Shown one piece after another: positions 1 to 8,423 of a stretch of DNA of 64,000 nucleotides. Location: positions 62,001 to 126,000 of the forward strand of contig NZ_JAMXOE010000008.1 of NCBI RefSeq assembly GCF_024055575.1, written 5' to 3'. This stretch comes from Mucilaginibacter flavidus. Lineage in GTDB: Bacteria > Bacteroidota > Bacteroidia > Sphingobacteriales > Sphingobacteriaceae. The first letter of the stretch is position 1. Each line of letters starts with the position of its first letter. The notes under the pieces were generated by a model. It was not told the DNA's origin. It ran no database searches and saw only the letters and a program-made list of their open reading frames with translations. The position numbers were made by a program, and so were the translations under genes.

Positions 1-11
1 AGCTTTTTCAT
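1..11 (-). CDS. Start of a gene running out of the window (partial)
   Basis: On the minus strand an ATG at 11..9 is followed by two lysine codons and runs out of the window, so only three complete codons are visible. The case for a real start is indirect. The sequence upstream of it (34-102) is a close copy of the sequence upstream of the AhpD-like gene that starts at 4240, with the conserved block at nearly the same distance from the ATG (about 21-23 bases). The product cannot be named. Confidence 0.35.
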
Positions 12-33
12 CTTTGTTTTTTTAATTATGCCT

Positions 34-102
34 TTATTGACACGTCAAAGATGCGGTACTTTACTATCCTTAAAAATGGATAAACGACGCAAAGAGATGG
101 AT
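34..102 (-). promoter_or_regulatory. Duplicated promoter/operator module, copy A
   Basis: A TTATTGACA block at 34-42 and a 16-base block AAAAATGGATAAACGA at 72-87 recur with identical 38-base spacing at 4261 and 4299. Two ATGGAT half-sites at 76 and 97 lie 21 bp apart, two helical turns, as expected for tandem AraC-type binding sites. Read on the minus strand, a GCATCTTTG resembling the Bacteroidota -7 box lies between the blocks. It would serve the gene starting at position 11 and leaving the window. Confidence 0.55.
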
Positions 103-199
103 GATTTTTTTTATAAAATATTGTTTAATAGCTATTTGCATGGATAAATCACCGAAAACATATTTGCAAATCCACCATATCCCCGGGCGGGTACTGTGA

Positions 200-1045
200 C
201 TATTTTTCAGCATAAATAATAAAGGCATTTGAATCAACCATCGTGCTGCCCTCGGGGTATTTTTGATCGATCGACTGAATGACCTCGGCCTTTATTTTTG
301 CTTTAACTTCCGGGTCAACTTTGCTTAATGCCGCAGCCACCGGCCCTGCTACTTCGTTCATGAAATTCCAGTAGCCTTCGGCGTTCCCGCAATCTAATTT
401 ACCATAGATTTCGGTTTCGGAGATATTTTTAAAACCCGACTTCAGAAGCAATTCGGACATATACCCGTTCGCCGCACACCGGAACATACTTGGGGCGCCC
501 GGAACAGGCGCGGGCATCTGAATATTTTTACCAATGCATCCCATTATTGCTGTAACCCAAAAATTCTTTTCGGGTACATTCCAAACAGAAGTAGCCATTC
601 TTCCTCCAGGTTTTAGTACACGAAGCATCTCTTTAGCCGCTAAATCCATGTCAGGAAAGAACATAAAGCCAAAACGACAACTTATCGCATCAAAAGTATT
701 ATCAGCAAATGGCAGTTCACTAACCTCGCAGGTGATGGTCTCTACGTTTTTGATTCCCCTTCGCATTGCATTTTCACGGGCAATTTCGACCATGTTCTCA
801 GCAATGTCGGTAACATAAACTTTCCCACCACTAAGCATTGTTGCTATAGTCAAACCAGGTTCGCCCGTTCCCGCAGCAATGTCAAGCACGATGTCTCCAC
901 CGGATGGTTGCAGGACCCGGATGATCTCGTCGCCCATAGGTTTTAAGAAATCCATCGTCATCCCGTCCCATTTTTTCCAGCCGGATGATATCTTATTCCA
1001 GGAGTCTTTCTGTTGCTGACGGATTAATTCAAATTGAGTTGTCAT
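200..1045 (-). CDS. Class I SAM-dependent methyltransferase (UbiE/Methyltransf_11 type)
   Basis: A 281-residue cytosolic methyltransferase. The SAM-binding motif I is DIAAGTGEPG near residue 55, followed by an acidic residue after the second strand (VTDIAENM), then the motif IV region FDAISCRFGFMFFPD and LRVLKPGGRMA of the post-IV loop. This is the usual Rossmann methyltransferase layout. The C-terminal third (MFRCAANGYMSELLLKSGF) is a typical substrate-cap region, but the substrate cannot be read from sequence. It lies upstream-to-downstream in a minus-strand series with DoxX, GAPDH, cupin and AhpD-like genes, with gaps of 20-160 bases, so a shared stress-related role is possible but unproven. 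The family call is firm; a quinone methyltransferase role is not supported. Confidence 0.85.
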   Translation of the reverse strand: MTTQFELIRQQQKDSWNKISSGWKKWDGMTMDFLKPMGDEIIRVLQPSGGDIVLDIAAGTGEPGLTIATMLSGGKVYVTDIAENMVEIARENAMRRGIKNVETITCEVSELPFADNTFDAISCRFGFMFFPDMDLAAKEMLRVLKPGGRMATSVWNVPEKNFWVTAIMGCIGKNIQMPAPVPGAPSMFRCAANGYMSELLLKSGFKNISETEIYGKLDCGNAEGYWNFMNEVAGPVAAALSKVDPEVKAKIKAEVIQSIDQKYPEGSTMVDSNAFIIYAEK

Positions 1046-1208
1046 TTTAATGGAGGTTTATGATGCTGATTTTAGAATTTGCGTTAATGTAATGTGCTGA
1101 TTGTCTGGAAATTTAATTATTTTATTTAATAACTAATTGGCCTTTGAGAATTAAATATGGAATTTTGTGATTAATATCAGTTGTTCGGTAATCAAAAATT
1201 CTATTAGA

Positions 1209-1658
1209 CTATTTGTTGCGGCGATCAATGACTTCGTCCACGGAATATTTCCCGCTGCCATTTACAAATATTGCAAGTGCAAGCCCTATCGCCAATATAT
1301 GATATTCAAAGCCTTCGCCTTTTTGATTACCCAACCAGTTCATAAAAAATCCATTGTGAATATGGGAAGTGAATATAATACCGGTCATTAAAATGATCGT
1401 TAGCGCCGACCATATCCTGCTGCCTGCACCAGCTACGATTGCGATTGATCCGGCGAACTCAATAACAATTACTAACAACCCGATTAACCACGGCAAATGT
1501 AATGTGCCTGTGAAAAACGACATTGTCCCGTTAAAGCCGTAGCCGCCAAACAAACCCAGAGCTTTCTGAGCGCCATGTGGTAATAAAATTAGTCCCAAAG
1601 TCAGACGGGTGATTACACCTGTCCAATCATCATTTGTTTTAAAAATTAGTTTTTTCAT
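1209..1658 (-). CDS. DoxX family integral membrane protein
   Basis: A 149-residue protein with four hydrophobic segments. The N-terminal part LTLGLILLPHGAQKALGLFGG is the hallmark of the DoxX family (the HG-x-K region after the first helix), and FAGSIAIVAGAGSRIWSA is the second conserved block. DoxX proteins are inner-membrane proteins; some act with thiol or oxidative-stress systems, others are of unknown function. The gene stops 36 bases downstream of the GAPDH gene start side and is read in the same direction as its neighbours. Its presence beside an AhpD-like protein and a cupin fits a redox or xenobiotic stress group, which is inference from context. Confidence 0.85.
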   Translation of the reverse strand: MKKLIFKTNDDWTGVITRLTLGLILLPHGAQKALGLFGGYGFNGTMSFFTGTLHLPWLIGLLVIVIEFAGSIAIVAGAGSRIWSALTIILMTGIIFTSHIHNGFFMNWLGNQKGEGFEYHILAIGLALAIFVNGSGKYSVDEVIDRRNK

Positions 1659-1694
1659 TATTTTAATTTTAATAATTGTAATTGAAACAGTTGT

Positions 1695-2684
1695 TTATAA
1701 TTCATTGATCTGGCGAATCATTTGATTGGTAAAGCCCCATTCATTGTCATACCAGGCCATTACTTTTACCAGGTCGCCATCTACTACCCTGGTCATTTCC
1801 AGATCCACCACAGATGCTAAAGAACATTTTATGATATCTGAAGAAACCAAGGGTTCATCTGTTACCCCTAAGACCAGCTTGTATCTTTCGGTTTTCGATT
1901 CATCCATTAAAATCGCATTGATCTCTTCAACCGAGGTGTTTCTTGATGCGATAAAAGTAATATCCGATATGGATCCAACGGGTACAGGTGTGCGAACAGC
2001 GATCCCGTCAAATTTCCCGTCAAATTTCGGAAGTACTTTTGTTACTGCTACCGCGGCCCCTGTGGCTGCAGGTGCCAGGTTTACCCCTGCCGCACGGCCC
2101 ATCCTCGGTTCTTTTTTTGAAGGAGAGTCCACCAGTGTTTGTGACGCGGTATAAGCATGCGTGGTGTTGAGTACGGCTTTATTTATGCCCAACCTTCTTT
2201 CCAGTATCTCTACTATTGGTCCAATGTTATTGGTCGTACAGCTGCCGCAACTGAATATACTGGTATGTCCGTCTGCTGAGTTTACGCCATAGACGACGGT
2301 TGGGGTGTCTTTACTTTTTGTCGGCCCTGTTATGACCACTGTTTTAGCACCCGCGAAAATGTGTTTCCCTGCATCTTCCCGGCTGGTAAATAAACCAGTG
2401 CTTTCAATAACGATATCTATTGCTAAATTTTTCCAGGGCAGATCAGCCGGATCTTTTTCTGAATAAAAAGAGATCTGTTGTTCCCCGACCTGCAGATGGC
2501 CTGAACCGGTGCTTACCTCATTTTCATATTTTCCGTAGATACTGTCATACTTCAATAAATAAGCGGCGTTCTCTAAAGCCATCAGATCGTTAACAGCAAC
2601 CAGTTTTAGCCCGGGTGTTTTCATGATCACTTTTAATGCGGCCCGGCCGATCCGGCCAAATCCGTTAATTGCTATTCTTTTCAT
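1695..2684 (-). CDS. gap: Type I glyceraldehyde-3-phosphate dehydrogenase
   Basis: A 329-residue cytosolic enzyme that oxidises glyceraldehyde 3-phosphate to 1,3-bisphosphoglycerate with NAD. The N-terminal dinucleotide motif INGFGRIGR (residues 5-13) and the acidic VNDL at the end of the second strand suggest NAD preference. The active-site block is SCGSCTTNNIGP near residue 147 (catalytic Cys in SCTTN), with the partner histidine in NTTHAYTASQ. The C-terminus WYDNEWGFTNQM is family-typical. The sequence is more divergent than usual glycolytic copies (for example AAGVNLAPAATGAA and DSPSKKEPRMGRA), so this may be a second, stress-linked GAPDH; that is inference, since the rest of the genome is not visible. 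Confidence 0.95.
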   Translation of the reverse strand: MKRIAINGFGRIGRAALKVIMKTPGLKLVAVNDLMALENAAYLLKYDSIYGKYENEVSTGSGHLQVGEQQISFYSEKDPADLPWKNLAIDIVIESTGLFTSREDAGKHIFAGAKTVVITGPTKSKDTPTVVYGVNSADGHTSIFSCGSCTTNNIGPIVEILERRLGINKAVLNTTHAYTASQTLVDSPSKKEPRMGRAAGVNLAPAATGAAVAVTKVLPKFDGKFDGIAVRTPVPVGSISDITFIASRNTSVEEINAILMDESKTERYKLVLGVTDEPLVSSDIIKCSLASVVDLEMTRVVDGDLVKVMAWYDNEWGFTNQMIRQINEL

Positions 2685-2780
2685 TTTATTGTATTTATCG
2701 ATGTGAAAAAGCCCCCTTTGTATTTGGGCGTGTAAAATACTTTGATGTTATTTCAGGGAAGATATTTAAAGGACACACGG

Positions 2781-3533
2781 TCACTGTACCGATCTTTTTT
2801 CGAAAAATATAAGGATCTCCATGTCTTGTTTCAGGGAATTAAATGCGTGTCCGGCACCTCTCCTTACATATACGATATCGCCGGGCTTGATTTTCAGGTT
2901 TTTGTTACCTGCCTGGAATTTGCCTGAACCACTGGTAATCACGTTGATCTCGTCGAATCGGTGGGTATAGATTGTACTATCGCCTTTAAGCTGTTCAGGC
3001 AGCAAATACAAACCCGAAAGCATGGATTGGTTATTTATAAATACCTTGAATACATTTTTTCCGGGCAGTTTTGCGGCGCTGAGATGATCCAAAGAGAAAC
3101 TGGTACTGGCAGAGTCCCCCTTGCTTTTATCTTCTAATGAAACAAGTTCAATGATATCTAGGGGAACTGTTACGTCCTCAAATGAACTCTTGATATTACG
3201 CGGAACAAACACGACCGAACCTTTATCCAGATCGCATTCATTGTTCCCTGTTTTAAGTTTACCTTTTCCCTCGACAACGTAATATATCAGGTTAAACATG
3301 GATACATCGGTAAATTCTTTATTTTTATTGATGCGGATCAGCTTTCCGGTCATCGTGGCCTCGGATAAAAAGGTGATGCTGTCCTTACCTGTATGTTTTT
3401 GCTTTGACAGCAACTGCTTTATGCTTATTTTAAGGTAATCTACCGGCACATTATCGCGGTTGGCCTGTGCCCTGGATTGATAGGTTAAAACCAATAATAA
3501 AGCACATAGCGCGGGTGTTTTGAATATTTTCAT
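2781..3533 (-). CDS. Secreted bicupin protein
   Basis: About 250 residues with a signal peptide (MKIFKTPALCALLLVL, cleavage likely after SRAQA). I place the start at 3533 rather than the in-frame ATG at 3569 because the signal peptide then begins normally. Two cupin repeats are visible: GKGKLKTGNNECDLDKGSVV around residue 100 and GSGKFQAGN with KIKPGDIVYVRRGAGHAF near the C-terminus. The second retains histidines in YTHRFDE and GAGHAF, so it may bind a metal; the first lacks them. Such periplasmic cupins are often of unknown function. It stands between GAPDH and AhpD-like genes on the same strand. Confidence 0.75.
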   Translation of the reverse strand: MKIFKTPALCALLLVLTYQSRAQANRDNVPVDYLKISIKQLLSKQKHTGKDSITFLSEATMTGKLIRINKNKEFTDVSMFNLIYYVVEGKGKLKTGNNECDLDKGSVVFVPRNIKSSFEDVTVPLDIIELVSLEDKSKGDSASTSFSLDHLSAAKLPGKNVFKVFINNQSMLSGLYLLPEQLKGDSTIYTHRFDEINVITSGSGKFQAGNKNLKIKPGDIVYVRRGAGHAFNSLKQDMEILIFFEKRSVQ

Positions 3534-3709
3534 GAATTTGATATTAGGTTGATTCTTTCTGCTTAGCATTATTTGATGTATTCGATCCCCCGCCGCTTAC
3601 CTGCCAAAATATTTCAGGAATATTGCAAACTAATCAGCGGCTGCCCCACCTGCTGATTTTGTAAACAGGTGAAAGGCGCCGCCAATGAGTATCCGACCGG
3701 ACAACGTTT

Positions 3710-4240
3710 TTAAATTGCGGGAGCTAAAGGAAAATCAACCGGTATTTGCGTTAAATTATGAAGATAATTCATCGCAACTTTATCACTGATCTGCAGGATC
3801 AGGTCGACCAGGTTCTCATTGGTGAAGCCCTGCGCGAAAAATTCTTCTACTGCGCTTGGTTTTGCGTTTCCGCGGCTTGCCGTAATGCTCTCTGCTAATT
3901 TTACCAGCGCGTTTAAACGTGGGTTTGCCGCCTTACCCCGGCGTATATCAAGAAGTTCGTCTTCGGTGAAACCGTTCATTTTACCGATAAGTGTATGTGC
4001 GCTCTGGCAATAAACACAGCCATTTACCTGGCTTACTATCAGGTTAACCGCTTCTTTTTCTTTGTTGCTTAAGCTTGTTTTTGCGCCCTGGTATGCAAGG
4101 TATTTAGCCAGTCCATTTCCTGAGTAGGCAATGGTAGCATATAAATTTGGCACGAAACCCAATGCTTTTTGAAGTGTATCAAAAATAGCCTGGTTTTCTG
4201 GTGTTACTTCTTCTCTGGTTGGAACTTTGAAATCTTTCAT
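3710..4240 (-). CDS. AhpD-like carboxymuconolactone decarboxylase family protein
   Basis: A 176-residue protein with the CVYCQSAHT motif (CxxC followed by His three residues on), the redox-active site of AhpD-type alkylhydroperoxidases. The N-terminal region EEVTPENQAIFDTLQKALGFVPN is the common opening of peroxidase-related members of this family. It probably reduces peroxides or cycles a disulfide in the cytosol. The start ATG at 4240 is supported by the promoter-like module at 4261-4328, which also occurs at 34-102 in front of another minus-strand gene. That duplication suggests regulation by an AraC-type factor together with the gene leaving the window at position 1. Confidence 0.88.
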   Translation of the reverse strand: MKDFKVPTREEVTPENQAIFDTLQKALGFVPNLYATIAYSGNGLAKYLAYQGAKTSLSNKEKEAVNLIVSQVNGCVYCQSAHTLIGKMNGFTEDELLDIRRGKAANPRLNALVKLAESITASRGNAKPSAVEEFFAQGFTNENLVDLILQISDKVAMNYLHNLTQIPVDFPLAPAI

Positions 4241-4260
4241 ATTGATTTTTTTTTATGTCC

Positions 4261-4328
4261 TTATTGACATTACAAAGGTGCAGCTTCAAGAAATGCGGAA
4301 AAATGGATAAACGAGGTAAACAAATGGA
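4261..4328 (-). promoter_or_regulatory. Duplicated promoter/operator module, copy B
   Basis: Second copy of the module at 34-102. TTATTGACA is at 4261-4269 and AAAAATGGATAAACGA at 4299-4314, with the same 38-base spacing as in copy A. Half-sites ATGGA at 4303 and 4324 are again 21 bp apart. It lies directly upstream of the AhpD-like gene (start 4240). Confidence 0.6.
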
Positions 4329-5190
4329 GAATTTTTCCGGGGCAGAGAACGGTATCGAAAAGATAAAAACGGCAGGTAGATTTACAGGAAAAAAAAACTG
4401 GAAAAGAAGTCCTGCAAGCCGAATCAGCGTTTGGCGAGTTAAGTAAAGAGACCGGTTTACGGATGGTGCCAGCTAATATTGCATAACCATTTTTTTTAGA
4501 CTTGGCATTACTGAAATGGGTAAAGAGCCAAAAGGAATACCGCGAGCTACCGACCTTGCCGCTGCAAAATCAAAAACGCTATTTTAGTTTCTTACGCATA
4601 GGCTTCCCTCCGAAAGGTCCCTGTACCGGCCCTGCAAGATCAAATGCTGCCCCCGCGGGTCAACCATCAAGACCGATGTCCGATTTGTTACAAACCATAA
4701 CAGCTATTCCGACGGTGCGAAGAAAACGGAATGAAAGAGCCAGAAGGGCACCGAAATCACATTCACTTAATAGTTCGAAAAACAATTAGTGCCGTTTTGG
4801 TCCAGGACTTGTATTCTGTAGGTTTTGTGACCAATAAACGCCGATGATCTTCCAGCCGTTAAATCGCCCGCAAATCCTCCAAAAAGTTTGTCATTTAGCG
4901 CGTTTCTTCTCTTCAAACTCGTCAGCCCTTACTGGACAGTTCTCAAAATATTTATTAAAAAATTTGCATAGATTATCCTTTTAATTGATGGGGTTCGATT
5001 CCCCTAGGGGCTGGTTTATAGTTCCATTTACCGGAAAGAATATATGCCAAAATTAGATCAAGCAAATACCCCTGAATTGTAAGAAAACGACTTTATTGCT
5101 GTCAAAACAGGCATTACGGTTTAGCAATTTGCATAATGTCGTGTCCTTACAATTCTATTAAGGAGCCTGGGAATACTTTTGCTTTCGGAA
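4329..5190. other. Intergenic stretch with gene debris
   Basis: No intact gene is convincing here. At about 4398-4485 one plus-strand frame gives a short peptide (AESAFGELSKETGLRM) that resembles the start of DUF4440/SnoaL-like proteins and then stops. At about 4503-4586 another frame gives a 20-odd residue open tail. Both look like remnants. At 4988-5012 a GGGGTTCGATTCCCC stem-loop resembles a tRNA T-arm followed by AGGGGCT, but no tRNA body precedes it. Nothing else is seen. Confidence 0.4.
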
Positions 5191-5212
5191 TGTGATCAAA
5201 TTCACACAAAAA

Positions 5213-5908
5213 ATGACTACGATAAGATATAATGGCTTCTCCATGAGCCATAAAGGAATGAGAATGATGTTATTCGATATGACGATTGAACTGCAACAGG
5301 CCGATTTTAAAGATGCTAAGGCAATGGAACCCTTACTGGCCAATCTTGAACACTTGCTGAAAGTTTTTAATGAACATTCGGAGCTGGAGGACGAGTACAT
5401 TCTTCCGTTGGCCGAAAAAAATCACCCCCGGTTACTGGCTGAATTTGAGGATCAACATGCAAAAGACCGCAGCCTTAGCCATAATCTGTACGCAGCAATA
5501 GCAAATTATCACGAAGCGGCAGATGATGACGCAAGGATATTATCTGGAAATATACTTTTTTATAATTTCATTTCCTTTATCACTTTTAACCTTGATCATA
5601 TGAACAAAGAGGAGACGATTTTTAATGAGGCTATATGGCCGCATTACACGGATAAAGAATTAATCAATGTACATATGGAAATTGGTGCAAGCCGTACAGC
5701 GGATCAAAAACAGGTGGCCTGCTACTGGATGTTAAAGGCCTGTAATGATGCGGAGCTGACCAGCTGGCTGGGTGGCATCAAATCGATATTGCCTGATCCT
5801 GAATTTCAAAATATGGCTGATAAAGCGATTCAATTGCTATCGCAGATAAGGTGGGAATCTATTTATAACCAATTAGAAAAAAAAACCGCAATGTTGGCTT
5901 CTTCCTAA
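5213..5908 (+). CDS. Hemerythrin-domain protein
   Basis: About 231 residues, all-alpha. The start at 5213 (MTTIRYNGFSMSHKGMRM) is preferred over the in-frame ATG at 5192, because family members begin close to the conserved SHKGMR segment. Candidate iron ligands follow the hemerythrin pattern: H in SHKGMR, H and E in FNEHSELEDEYILP, H in EDQHAKD, and H and E in NLDHMNKEETIF. Such proteins bind a di-iron centre and sense or store O2 or NO, or repair iron centres; the role here is not fixed by sequence. The esterase-like gene follows 15 bases downstream, so the two are probably cotranscribed. Confidence 0.8.
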   Translation: MTTIRYNGFSMSHKGMRMMLFDMTIELQQADFKDAKAMEPLLANLEHLLKVFNEHSELEDEYILPLAEKNHPRLLAEFEDQHAKDRSLSHNLYAAIANYHEAADDDARILSGNILFYNFISFITFNLDHMNKEETIFNEAIWPHYTDKELINVHMEIGASRTADQKQVACYWMLKACNDAELTSWLGGIKSILPDPEFQNMADKAIQLLSQIRWESIYNQLEKKTAMLASS

Positions 5909-5923
5909 AAACGTCCGAAGATC

Positions 5924-6721
5924 ATGAGAATCAAGATAACCATACCTGAACTGATCGTATTGATCCTTTTGGGCCTTAATTTGTCCGCTAAAAATAAGGA
6001 GCCGGAAGGTTTGATATTACAAACCGTGGATAAAGGCTTGATGCAATATTATGTTTCGCTGCCTGCCCACTGGAGTCCGGCTAAAAGATGGCCGGTCATA
6101 GTTATTGCCGGGGCTGCGGATAAAAAATTCAAAGAGAATACTTTACGCTTTATAAAAGTGCGCGGTCAAAAGCCCTTTATCATTGTTTCTCCGGTGATAG
6201 TCACCAATGGGAACTATGGGCGCAGGAATCCTGCCGTCTATCCATATTCACCAGGGACATGGGACAAGATTGATGAGATGACAGATTGCAAATTTGATAC
6301 AGACGGGGTAATAGCAGCGGTTAGAGAGGTTAAGAAGAAGTACAATGGCGATGATCATTTTTTTATCACTGGGTTTGAGGCAGGTGCCCACCTGGTTTGG
6401 GCAATGGTTTTTCAACATCCTGAAATGCTCCGGGCGGCTGTGCCGGTGGCGGGTAATTATACTGGCCGTTGCCTGGACAACGGAGCATTTTCTTCAGATC
6501 CTTCAAAAACCACCCTCGCGGTTAAAGGCCTGGTTGGAGGGTTGGATAAGGTATGGGGCCCGGGAGGAGCTGCGCATGTTCAATGGGAAAATGCAAAGAG
6601 ATTGGCATCAGAACATGGTTATAAAAATGTTTCGGAAATGGTTATACCCGGTAAAGGCCATGTACCTTTACCGGATGCCATTTTTTTATATTTTTCCGCT
6701 TTGGGGGCCAACAAAGAATAA
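5924..6721 (+). CDS. Exported alpha/beta-hydrolase-like protein with replaced nucleophile
   Basis: A 265-residue protein with an N-terminal hydrophobic segment (ELIVLILLGLNLSA) that probably acts as a signal peptide. The fold is of the esterase or dienelactone-hydrolase type: strand-rich N-terminal half, the nucleophile elbow region FFITGFEAGAHLVW near residue 150, and a C-terminal VIPGKGHVPLPD that supplies the catalytic histidine. At the elbow the expected G-x-S-x-G reads G-F-E-A-G; the codon is GAG at about 6374. The serine is therefore replaced by glutamate, which would abolish normal esterase chemistry. It may be a pseudoenzyme or binding protein. It sits 15 bases after the hemerythrin gene. 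Confidence 0.65.
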   Translation: MRIKITIPELIVLILLGLNLSAKNKEPEGLILQTVDKGLMQYYVSLPAHWSPAKRWPVIVIAGAADKKFKENTLRFIKVRGQKPFIIVSPVIVTNGNYGRRNPAVYPYSPGTWDKIDEMTDCKFDTDGVIAAVREVKKKYNGDDHFFITGFEAGAHLVWAMVFQHPEMLRAAVPVAGNYTGRCLDNGAFSSDPSKTTLAVKGLVGGLDKVWGPGGAAHVQWENAKRLASEHGYKNVSEMVIPGKGHVPLPDAIFLYFSALGANKE

Positions 6722-6811
6722 AGAAAGGAATGTCGTTTTTTTACAATTTTATAAAATTAGAGTATATTAGTTTTATGATTTAAACAACGCGACTGACAGA
6801 CAGTTACTTAC

Positions 6812-7606
6812 ATGAAGACCATACAGGAGCAAATTTCATCCGGCATATTAAATAGCTGTGTTTCAAAATACTGCTACAAGGAGTTAGCTATAACAAATGA
6901 GCTAATTATGCCTGCGCATACCGACCAGTTCCTAGAATTTTATTTAAGCGGACGGTATACTATTGTTGACAAAAAAGGCAATGGTGAGTTTCTGTCCCCG
7001 GCATCCATATTTATCGGGCATCAAACTACGCCTAATTGGGACCTTAAGCTGCAAGGCCACTACCGGATGTTTTTTATACACTTTACGCCGAATGGATTTT
7101 TTAAAATATTCAACATTCCTATGAAGGAATTTACCAATAAGGCGCTTGATCCTGAAAGTTTTATCCACATGGAAATAAGGCAGATGCATGAGCAATTAAG
7201 CAATGCCAAATGCTTTACAGATATGACAGGCATAGTTGAAAGGTTCCTGATCAGGAAATTATTATCCCGCCAGGGTTATGCTGACAATTTTGATAAAATC
7301 ATCAATCATATCAATGCGCAACATGGTATAGTTGATATCAACTGGCTTGTAAATCAAAGCAATCTGAGTATCAGGCAATTTGAGCGAAAGTTTAACCAGC
7401 AATTGGGCATATCGCCGAAAACCTTCATCAGGAAAACCCGTCTTAACCACGTAATAAATTTAAAAAAACTTCAACCCTACTTAAGTTGGACAGATATTAC
7501 TTACCGCGCAGGGTATTTTGACCAGGCACATATGATCAAGGATTTTAAATCTCTCACATGTGAAAGCCCCAAATTATTTTTGAAGAAGATCGTCGGTACC
7601 CAATAA
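6812..7606 (+). CDS. AraC family transcriptional regulator
   Basis: A 264-residue cytosolic regulator. The C-terminal third holds the two helix-turn-helix motifs of the AraC family: INWLVNQSNLSIRQFERKFNQQ (first) and DITYRAGYFDQAHMIKDFKSL (second, with the conserved YFDQ-H-x-x-DFK pattern). The N-terminal 150 residues resemble the DUF6597-type sensor domain with a cupin-like fold. It follows the esterase-like gene by 90 bases, a spacing large enough for its own promoter. It is a candidate for binding the tandem ATGGAT half-sites at 76/97 and 4303/4324, but nothing in the sequence proves that link. Confidence 0.88.
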   Translation: MKTIQEQISSGILNSCVSKYCYKELAITNELIMPAHTDQFLEFYLSGRYTIVDKKGNGEFLSPASIFIGHQTTPNWDLKLQGHYRMFFIHFTPNGFFKIFNIPMKEFTNKALDPESFIHMEIRQMHEQLSNAKCFTDMTGIVERFLIRKLLSRQGYADNFDKIINHINAQHGIVDINWLVNQSNLSIRQFERKFNQQLGISPKTFIRKTRLNHVINLKKLQPYLSWTDITYRAGYFDQAHMIKDFKSLTCESPKLFLKKIVGTQ

Positions 7607-7923
7607 AAGACTATGGCCTTTGCCACGATATCATAATTCCTTACAAACCGGATGAAAGGCGCCCCATATCTGGATTTGATTTGCTGCATCTATAAGTTGG
7701 CAGCTTCTATAACACCCATTACCATCCTTCTCCAACTGTCCGGAACGATCTTATCAGGAAATCCCTATTGTTTTTTATCTGGTCACGGATGGTTTTTTAA
7801 GATCGAACGAGGTTAAGAGTAAACTATAATATGAAAGCCACTAACACTCGATGTCAGGGGCTTTCGTGTCAGACGTCCAAATAGTTGTCAATATTTTTAA
7901 TCGTTCTGATTTTTGAACCTTTT
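7607..7923. other. Intergenic stretch between convergent genes
   Basis: Between the convergent AraC and SnoaL-like genes. The only structure seen is an inverted repeat GAAAGCC...GGCTTTC at 7833-7865 with an 18-20 base loop, possibly a weak terminator. No coding signal was recognised. Confidence 0.4.
7833..7865. repeat. Short inverted repeat, possible terminator
   Basis: GAAAGCC at 7833-7839 pairs with GGCTTTC at 7859-7865. The loop is long and no T-run follows, so terminator function is uncertain. Confidence 0.3.
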
Positions 7924-8349
7924 TTATGACTCTTGATGTGCTGATTTGGAGATTACATCCTGCATGTTTATTATACTCCAATGTTCTAGGAATTGTCCAT
8001 TTTCAAAAGCTATAATGTCGATAAGAGGTATTGCAACCTGCTCATTACTGGGGGCAATGCCCATAAATTGGGCAATATGAGTACCATAAATGGTTTTCCT
8101 GGTAACCACTTTATGACCTTCTACGACCTGGTCGAATGTCTTCACCGTAATATCTTTAAATGATTTGTGAAATACATCAATTACGAAATTAATTATTCCC
8201 TGCGGCCCCTGGACAGCGCCTTGCGGCAAATTATGATCAATAAAATCGGGGTGAATAATATCATGTATCGCTTCAATATTACCTTTTTCAAGCACCTCTC
8301 TGTTATAACGAAGTACTACTTCCTTGTTTAACTTTTCCTGTTCTGTCAT
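7924..8349 (-). CDS. SnoaL-like ester cyclase / NTF2-fold protein
   Basis: A 141-residue single-domain protein. The opening NKEVVLRYNREVLEKGNIEAIHDIIHPDFIDHN is typical of the SnoaL-like branch of the NTF2 superfamily, followed by QGPQGIINFVIDVFHKSFKDITV and a C-terminal EHWSIINMQDV. Family members bind small hydrophobic or polyketide-like molecules in a cone-shaped pocket; most bacterial ones have no known substrate. Located 74 bases from the AraC gene at 8424-9317 and read in the same direction, so this regulator may control it. The fold call is reliable; enzymatic activity is not established. Confidence 0.8.
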   Translation of the reverse strand: MTEQEKLNKEVVLRYNREVLEKGNIEAIHDIIHPDFIDHNLPQGAVQGPQGIINFVIDVFHKSFKDITVKTFDQVVEGHKVVTRKTIYGTHIAQFMGIAPSNEQVAIPLIDIIAFENGQFLEHWSIINMQDVISKSAHQES

Positions 8350-8423
8350 CGTGTTATTTTTGATTTTGAATACAGTACAAAGTTAGCCGGATGACTAAAA
8401 GGAAAATTGCACTTTCACATGTA

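Noticed and set aside
4502..4789. A 95-codon plus-strand frame in the gap before the hemerythrin gene.
   Set aside because: Its amino-acid composition is arginine- and proline-rich without family match; a different frame over part of it reads more like debris.
4985..5012. A GGGGTTCGATTCCCC stem-loop followed by AGGGGCT, resembling a tRNA 3' end.
   Set aside because: The outer T-stem pair does not match, no acceptor 5' strand, D-arm or anticodon arm precedes it, and no integrase is nearby. It is at most a remnant.
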